Shown: piece after piece, positions 31,183 through 32,602 of the stretch
Layout: each line of letters begins with the position of its first letter
Position numbering within the stretch: the first letter of the stretch is position 1
Source of the DNA: Flavobacteriales bacterium
GTDB lineage: Bacteria > Bacteroidota > Bacteroidia > Flavobacteriales > PHOS-HE28
Assembly: GCA_008016945.1 (NCBI GenBank)
Contig: SSGN01000197.1
Location: 1-32,602, forward strand
DNA: 32,602 bases
Direction: 5' to 3'
Position numbers and translations under genes: made by a program
Notes under the pieces: generated by a model
What the model was told of the DNA's origin: nothing
Databases searched by the model: none
The model's input: the letters and a program-made list of their open reading frames with translations, nothing else

Positions 31183-32602
31183 ATGGAAGATCAGTATGAT
31201 GTGATCGTCGTAGGTGCTGGACACGCCGGCAACGAAGCGGCGGCGGCAGCGGCGAACATGGGTTCACGCGTCTTGCTCATCACCATGAACATGGGGGTGA
31301 TCGGCCAAATGAGCTGCAACCCCGCTATGGGTGGTGTGGCCAAGGGCCAGATCGTACGCGAGATCGATGCACTGGGAGGCTACTCCGGTATCGTCTCGGA
31401 CAAGAGCGCCATCCAGTTCCGGATGTTGAACCGTAGTAAGGGGCCCGCCATGTGGAGCCCCCGCACCCAGAACGACAGGAATCTATTCGCCAGCGAATGG
31501 CGGCATGCGCTCGAGGCAACACCCAAGGTTCACTTCTGGCAGGATAGTGTCAGTGAGATCCTGATCGACAATGGACAGGTGACAGGCGTTCGTACAGGCC
31601 TCGGCAAGCACGTTCACGCCCGTTCCGTGATCCTCACGAGCGGTACGTTCATGAACGGTCTGATGCACATTGGCGAACGTCAGATCGGAGGGGGGCGAGC
31701 CGGGGAAAAGGCCAGCCACGGAATCACCGAACAACTCGTCCGGATCGGATTTGAAGCCGGACGAATGAAGACCGGAACACCGCCCCGGGTCGATGGCCGC
31801 AGCATCGACTATCGGCAGCTCGAAGAACAACCCGGTGATCCCGACCCAAGCAAATTCAGCTTCTCACCGACCACATCTCCTCTTACGCGTCAACTCTCGT
31901 GCTGGATGACCTATACCAGCCCAGAGGTGCACGACATCCTCCGTACGGGCTTCGAACGAAGTCCAATGTTCAATGGTCGGATCCGCGGCCTTGGCCCCAG
32001 GTACTGTCCGAGCATCGAGGACAAGATCGACCGGTTCGCAGATAAAGAAAGACACCAGATCTTCGTTGAGCCCGAAGGGTGGCATACCGTTGAAACCTAT
32101 ATCAACGGCTTCAGTACGAGCTTGCCGGAGGAAGTACAGATCGCAGCATTGCGACGTATTCCTGGCTTCGCACACGCACACATGTTCAGGCCCGGATATG
32201 CCGTTGAATACGACTACTTTCCACCCACCCAGCTCAAACACACCTTAGAGACCAAACTGGTACATGGCCTCTATTTCGCCGGACAGATCAACGGCACAAC
32301 AGGCTACGAAGAAGCGGCGTGTCAAGGCCTTATGGCGGGTATCAATGCGCACCTGAAGCTGAACGACAAAGAGCCGTTCATTCTGAGAAGGGACGAAGCC
32401 TATATCGGAGTCCTGATCGACGACCTCATCACCAAAGGAACCGAGGAGCCTTACCGGATGTTCACCAGCCGGGCCGAATTCCGGATCCTTCTTCGCCAGG
32501 ATAATGCCGACCTCCGACTCACCGAACGCTCACATGCTATTGGCCTGGCCTCGGATAGTAGAATGGAACGTGTGACCCGTAAAAAGGAGATCACCAATAG
32601 TC
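31183..32602 (+). CDS. mnmG: tRNA uridine-5-carboxymethylaminomethyl synthesis enzyme MnmG, 3' truncated by the window
   Basis: FAD-dependent enzyme that, with MnmE, modifies the wobble uridine (U34) of several tRNAs. The 473 residues in the window are in one open frame to the last base; the full protein is usually about 620. The N-terminal FAD-binding Rossmann motif is [14 protein letters not shown], followed by [40 protein letters not shown], and [13 protein letters not shown] with the conserved Cys. [19 protein letters not shown] and [17 protein letters not shown] are also family hallmarks. The start at 31183 is set by the Rossmann motif close behind it. The C-terminal helical domain that contacts tRNA and MnmE lies outside the window. 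Confidence 0.97.
   Translation, partial: MEDQYDVIVVGAGHAGNEAAAAAANMGSRVLLITMNMGVIGQMSCNPAMGGVAKGQIVREIDALGGYSGIVSDKSAIQFRMLNRSKGPAMWSPRTQNDRNLFASEWRHALEATPKVHFWQDSVSEILIDNGQVTGVRTGLGKHVHARSVILTSGTFMNGLMHIGERQIGGGRAGEKASHGITEQLVRIGFEAGRMKTGTPPRVDGRSIDYRQLEEQPGDPDPSKFSFSPTTSPLTRQLSCWMTYTSPEVHDILRTGFERSPMFNGRIRGLGPRYCPSIEDKIDRFADKERHQIFVEPEGWHTVETYINGFSTSLPEEVQIAALRRIPGFAHAHMFRPGYAVEYDYFPPTQLKHTLETKLVHGLYFAGQINGTTGYEEAACQGLMAGINAHLKLNDKEPFILRRDEAYIGVLIDDLITKGTEEPYRMFTSRAEFRILLRQDNADLRLTERSHAIGLASDSRMERVTRKKEITNS

Overview
The window looks like a chromosomal segment of a GC-rich member of the Bacteroidota, most likely a Flavobacteriales-type lineage. Three things point there. Two proteins belong to the type IX secretion system (T9SS): PorZ, and a nuclease with a T9SS-like C-terminal domain. 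Several families are typical of the phylum (DUF4292, DUF4175, a Cys-free RecO, and YbeY with a GHKDKT zinc-site variant). Many starts are preceded by the Bacteroidota sigma-A -7 element TAnnTTTG or close variants (TACCTTTG, TAACTTTG, TAATTTTG, TACCTTGC), and purine-rich ribosome binding sites are largely absent. No phage, transposase, CRISPR array or rRNA is visible. Almost all genes are intact; only the two edge genes are cut.

Layout. (1) 1-9218, mostly + strand: 3' part of a polysaccharide flippase, an inward-facing unknown TPR protein gene (962-1789), then dut, a sugar-phosphate nucleotidyltransferase, a TPR lipoprotein, a DUF4292 lipoprotein and an EnvC-like murein hydrolase activator, several joined by 4-bp ATGA overlaps, followed by tatA and gatA. 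Envelope and cell-wall functions dominate. (2) 9219-10105: an 887-bp non-coding stretch with phased T-tracts, a DnaA-box-like 9-mer, an orphan promoter and several hairpins, a possible small RNA locus. (3) 10106-12010: a LysM lytic transglycosylase with a 13-C tract, and a small protein with a weakly Sm-like pattern. (4) 12024-20950, all minus strand: oligopeptidase B, recO, porZ, tRNA-Cys(GCA) with a strong terminator hairpin, folB overlapping gltX, a small GNAT protein and an exported unknown protein. (5) 21321-25599, + strand: a DUF4175 membrane/coiled-coil protein, an RsbW/SpoIIAB-like ATPase and ybeY. (6) 25600-30921: a secreted helical protein, an ExeM/NucH-type nuclease and an M3 lipoprotein peptidase. 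(7) 31183-end: 5' part of mnmG, preceded by an exact TAnnTTTG box and by a 14-bp parS-like palindrome just before the start codon.

Most of the window is housekeeping sequence. No clear new multi-gene system was found. The observations most worth following are the parS-like palindrome at mnmG, the candidate structured RNA near 9.7-9.9 kb, the C13 tract in the lytic transglycosylase, the direct repeats around the putative promoter of the small secreted protein, and the hairpin abutting the gltX start codon.
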